A program made the translations under genes and the position numbers. From NCBI GenBank assembly GCA_017395275.1, contig JAFPVN010000005.1:1-8812 (forward strand): DNA of 8,812 nucleotides, read 5' to 3'. Of the stretch, positions 7,623-8,812 are shown piece after piece (position 1 is the first letter of the stretch; each line of letters opens with the position of its first letter). This DNA comes from Candidatus Methanomethylophilaceae archaeon. Lineage in GTDB: Archaea > Thermoplasmatota > Thermoplasmata > Methanomassiliicoccales > Methanomethylophilaceae. Below the pieces are notes generated by a model that was not told where the DNA came from, did no database searches, and saw nothing but the letters and a program-made list of their open reading frames with translations.

Positions 7623-7732
7623 CCCCGATGCTGGCCACCGAGAAGCCCATTTCCTGAGTAATCTCATGAAATTCCATTCGTTTCCCTCATACTTGATCTT
7701 GTTTTCCGATCGCTCATGAAGTCTACCAACTG

Positions 7733-7806
7733 CGGGCCTGAGGGGATTCGAACCCCTGACCACCTGATTAAAAGTCAGATGCTCTACCTAGCTGAGCTAC
7801 AGGCCC
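7733..7806 (-). tRNA. tRNA-Lys (anticodon TTT)
   Basis: A complete 74-base cloverleaf on the minus strand. The acceptor stem GGGCCTG/CAGGCCC is seven perfect pairs; T8 and A9 are present; the D stem GCTC/GAGC encloses AGCTAGGTA; the anticodon stem TCTGA/TCAGG holds loop CTTTTAA with anticodon TTT at 7770-7772; the variable loop has five bases; the T stem AGGGG/CCCCT encloses TTCGAAT. The discriminator base is G (7733). The 3' CCA is not encoded (the next bases are CAG), so it must be added after transcription. There is no intron. It reads lysine codons AAA and AAG and lies upstream of and co-directional with rpoH. Confidence 0.97.
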
Positions 7807-7839
7807 TTGATAGCTTAAGCAAAAGGGTGACAATCCGTT

Positions 7840-7856
7840 ATCCTATATAATAGGAT
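7840..7856. repeat. Perfect inverted repeat around the tRNA promoter TATA
   Basis: ATCCTAT and ATAGGAT are perfect 7-base reverse complements separated by three bases. They overlap the TATA-like element completely, so the repeat could be a regulator site or simply a symmetric promoter. Confidence 0.5.
7843..7854 (-). promoter_or_regulatory. TATA-like promoter element for tRNA-Lys
   Basis: On the minus strand the AT core TATTATATA is flanked by CC and GG, centred about 42 bases before the tRNA 5' end. A start site about 25 bases downstream would give a leader of roughly 17 bases, plausible for an archaeal tRNA precursor. It is the best TATA-like element on this strand between the VAT gene and rpoH, so it may also feed the polymerase operon. 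The core is nearly symmetric, so direction is assigned from context. Confidence 0.5.
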
Positions 7857-7914
7857 TGGTCAGCTCACGCCCGAAAATGCGGATGCGTGCGTGTTTTTCC
7901 CGTATTATTAACAT

Positions 7915-7923
7915 AAATATATA
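7915..7923 (+). promoter_or_regulatory. TATA box of the VAT/Cdc48 gene
   Basis: AAATATATA stands out in a GC-rich region and lies in an AT-rich patch at 7903-7923. A start site 25-27 bases from its centre falls near 7944-7948, giving an mRNA leader of about 30 bases or less before the ATPase ATG. Confidence 0.6.
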
Positions 7924-7948
7924 GTCTCGTGCGCAATACTAGGCACCG

Positions 7949-7978
7949 ATGCAGGTGAAAGGGATGGTATCGCAATGA
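7949..7978 (+). other. Nine-codon ORF overlapping the VAT start
   Basis: ATG 7949-7951 opens the peptide MQVKGMVSQ, and its TGA overlaps the ATPase start as ATGA. The internal ATG at 7964 is at ideal distance from AGGTGA and would give MVSQ only. This may be a leader ORF for termination-reinitiation, or a chance frame. An indel relative to an ancestral longer start is a third option. Confidence 0.35.
7953..7958 (+). promoter_or_regulatory. Ribosome binding site upstream of VAT
   Basis: AGGTGA is five bases before ATG 7964-7966 but 16 bases before the ATPase ATG at 7975-7977. The spacing suits the short upstream ORF, not the ATPase. Confidence 0.5.
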
Positions 7979-8812
7979 GTACGGAAGGCATCATTCTCAA
8001 GGTCGAGACCGCATACGTCAGGTCCGAGGTAGGATTGGGCAGGGTAAGGCTCGATCCCAAGTCGCGCGCGGCGCTGAACGTGGACGTCGGTGACCTGGTC
8101 GAGATCGTGGGCAAGAGGTCCACCGCGGCGAAGGTGTTCAAGGCCGACAAGGGGGAGAACGTCATCTACATGGACGGGCTCTCCAGGGAATGCGCCGGCG
8201 TGGGAGTGGGGGACTCCGTGAGGGTCATACCCCGCGAGAAGATCCCCGCAGTCAGGGTCACCATCGCACCCGACATCCCCCGCGGCAAGCTCAAGATCCA
8301 GGGAGACAAGGAGAAGACCATACAGGAGGGGCTGAACGGCCGTCCGGTCATGACCGGGGACAAGGCAGACATACCCAACCTCTCCCTCGGAGGGACCTTC
8401 GCCCGCTACTCCGTCATCAACACAGTGCCAGCAGGCGTCGTCTACATAACAGAGGCGACCGAGCTCGACATCCTCGACGCGCCGGCGAAGACCGTGGTGA
8501 ACCGCGATACCATCGGCATCACCTACGACGACGTCGGAGGTCTGGACGACCAGCTGAGGAGGATCAGGGACATGATCGAGCTCCCGCTGAAGCATCCAGA
8601 GGTCTTCGAGAGGCTGGGCATCACGCCTCCGAAGGGCGTGCTGCTGTTCGGTCCGCCCGGTACCGGAAAGACGCTGATAGCGAAAGCACTGGCCAAGGAG
8701 TCGGGGGCATCGTTCCATTCCATAAACGGCCCGGAGATATACGGGAAGTACTACGGCGAGAGCGAGGAGCAGCTCAGGGCGGTGTTCGAGCGCGCCAAGG
8801 CCTCCGCTCCCA
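7975..8812 (+). CDS. VAT/Cdc48-family AAA+ ATPase, 3' end cut by window edge
   Basis: Archaeal homologue of Cdc48/p97, a hexameric cytosolic ATPase that unfolds proteins and hands them to the proteasome or other partners. The window holds the first 279 residues. Residues 1 to about 180 match the substrate-binding N domain: a double-psi barrel starting GIILKVETAYVRSEVGLGRV, then a second lobe with RVTIAPDIPRGKL. The D1 ATPase starts near 183 with TYDDVGGLDDQLRRIRDMIE, has the Walker A motif GPPGTGKT at 226-233 (K232, T233) and a pore-loop KYYGE at 258-262. Walker B, the sensor and arginine finger residues and the whole D2 ring lie beyond the edge; the full protein would usually be about 730-750 residues. 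The ATG at 7975 is chosen because the family begins only a few residues before GIILKV. Its ribosome binding site is 16 bases away, which is unusually far. It is transcribed divergently from tRNA-Lys and the polymerase operon, so shared regulation is possible but not shown. Confidence 0.95.
   Translation, partial: MSTEGIILKVETAYVRSEVGLGRVRLDPKSRAALNVDVGDLVEIVGKRSTAAKVFKADKGENVIYMDGLSRECAGVGVGDSVRVIPREKIPAVRVTIAPDIPRGKLKIQGDKEKTIQEGLNGRPVMTGDKADIPNLSLGGTFARYSVINTVPAGVVYITEATELDILDAPAKTVVNRDTIGITYDDVGGLDDQLRRIRDMIELPLKHPEVFERLGITPPKGVLLFGPPGTGKTLIAKALAKESGASFHSINGPEIYGKYYGESEEQLRAVFERAKASAP

Larger units (their letters stand above)
7609..7677 (-). other. Possible 22-codon leader ORF before rpoH
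   Basis: An ATG at 7675-7677 opens 22 codons ending in TGA at 7609-7611, exactly inside the AGGTGA used by rpoH. The upstream GAGGG is only a weak ribosome binding site. The peptide has no recognised similarity, and an ORF of this size is expected by chance. The point of interest is its position: it spans the T6 tract and ends on the rpoH ribosome binding site. Confidence 0.2.

Noticed and set aside
7682..7732. A 17-codon ORF on the minus strand just after tRNA-Lys
   Set aside because: It is very short, has no good ribosome binding site and no relation to rpoH; expected by chance.
7939..8718. A 259-codon open frame on the minus strand opposite the VAT gene
   Set aside because: The plus strand carries an unmistakable N domain and Walker A motif; the reverse frame has no recognisable domain and covers the VAT promoter region.

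Overview
The window looks like the chromosome of an archaeon, most likely a GC-rich member of Thermoplasmatota (Methanomassiliicoccales-like). The signs are the archaeal RNA polymerase gene order rpoH-rpoB-rpoA1-rpoA2, a largest subunit split into A' and A'', a second-largest subunit in one piece (many methanogens split it, Thermoplasmata do not), TATA-type promoters, AGGTGA/GGAGG ribosome binding sites and a VAT/Cdc48-type AAA+ ATPase. The lineage call is inference; no marker such as 16S rRNA is present.

Layout, left to right. Positions 1-7603 hold the RNA polymerase operon, read right to left: rpoH, rpoB, rpoA1 and rpoA2 (3' end cut by the window edge). The genes are packed tightly: rpoH and rpoB overlap by 17 bases, rpoB and rpoA1 by 4, and rpoA1 and rpoA2 are one base apart, each with a good ribosome binding site inside the preceding gene. 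Positions 7604-7732 form a leader with no clear TATA box, a short possible leader ORF and a T6 tract. A tRNA-Lys(TTT) gene lies at 7733-7806 on the same strand, with a TATA-like element inside a perfect inverted repeat upstream. From 7975 to the right edge the opposite strand carries the first 279 codons of a VAT/Cdc48 unfoldase, behind a TATA box and a nine-codon ORF that overlaps its start.

Together the operon supplies the RNA polymerase catalytic core: A' has the metal-binding NADFDGD loop and bridge helix, A'' the start of the trigger-loop region, B the second half of the active centre, and H (Rpb5-like) the jaw. The VAT gene is a divergent neighbour with a separate role in protein unfolding and quality control.

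This is mostly core housekeeping DNA, with no mobile element, CRISPR array or defence system. What stands out is lineage-specific decoration of the polymerase: a four-cysteine zinc-ribbon-like insertion in RpoB, an acidic tail on A' and a roughly 120-residue N-terminal extension with a helix-hairpin-helix look on A'' (both at the A'/A'' split), and an enlarged RpoH. The two start regions flanking the tRNA are also unusual.
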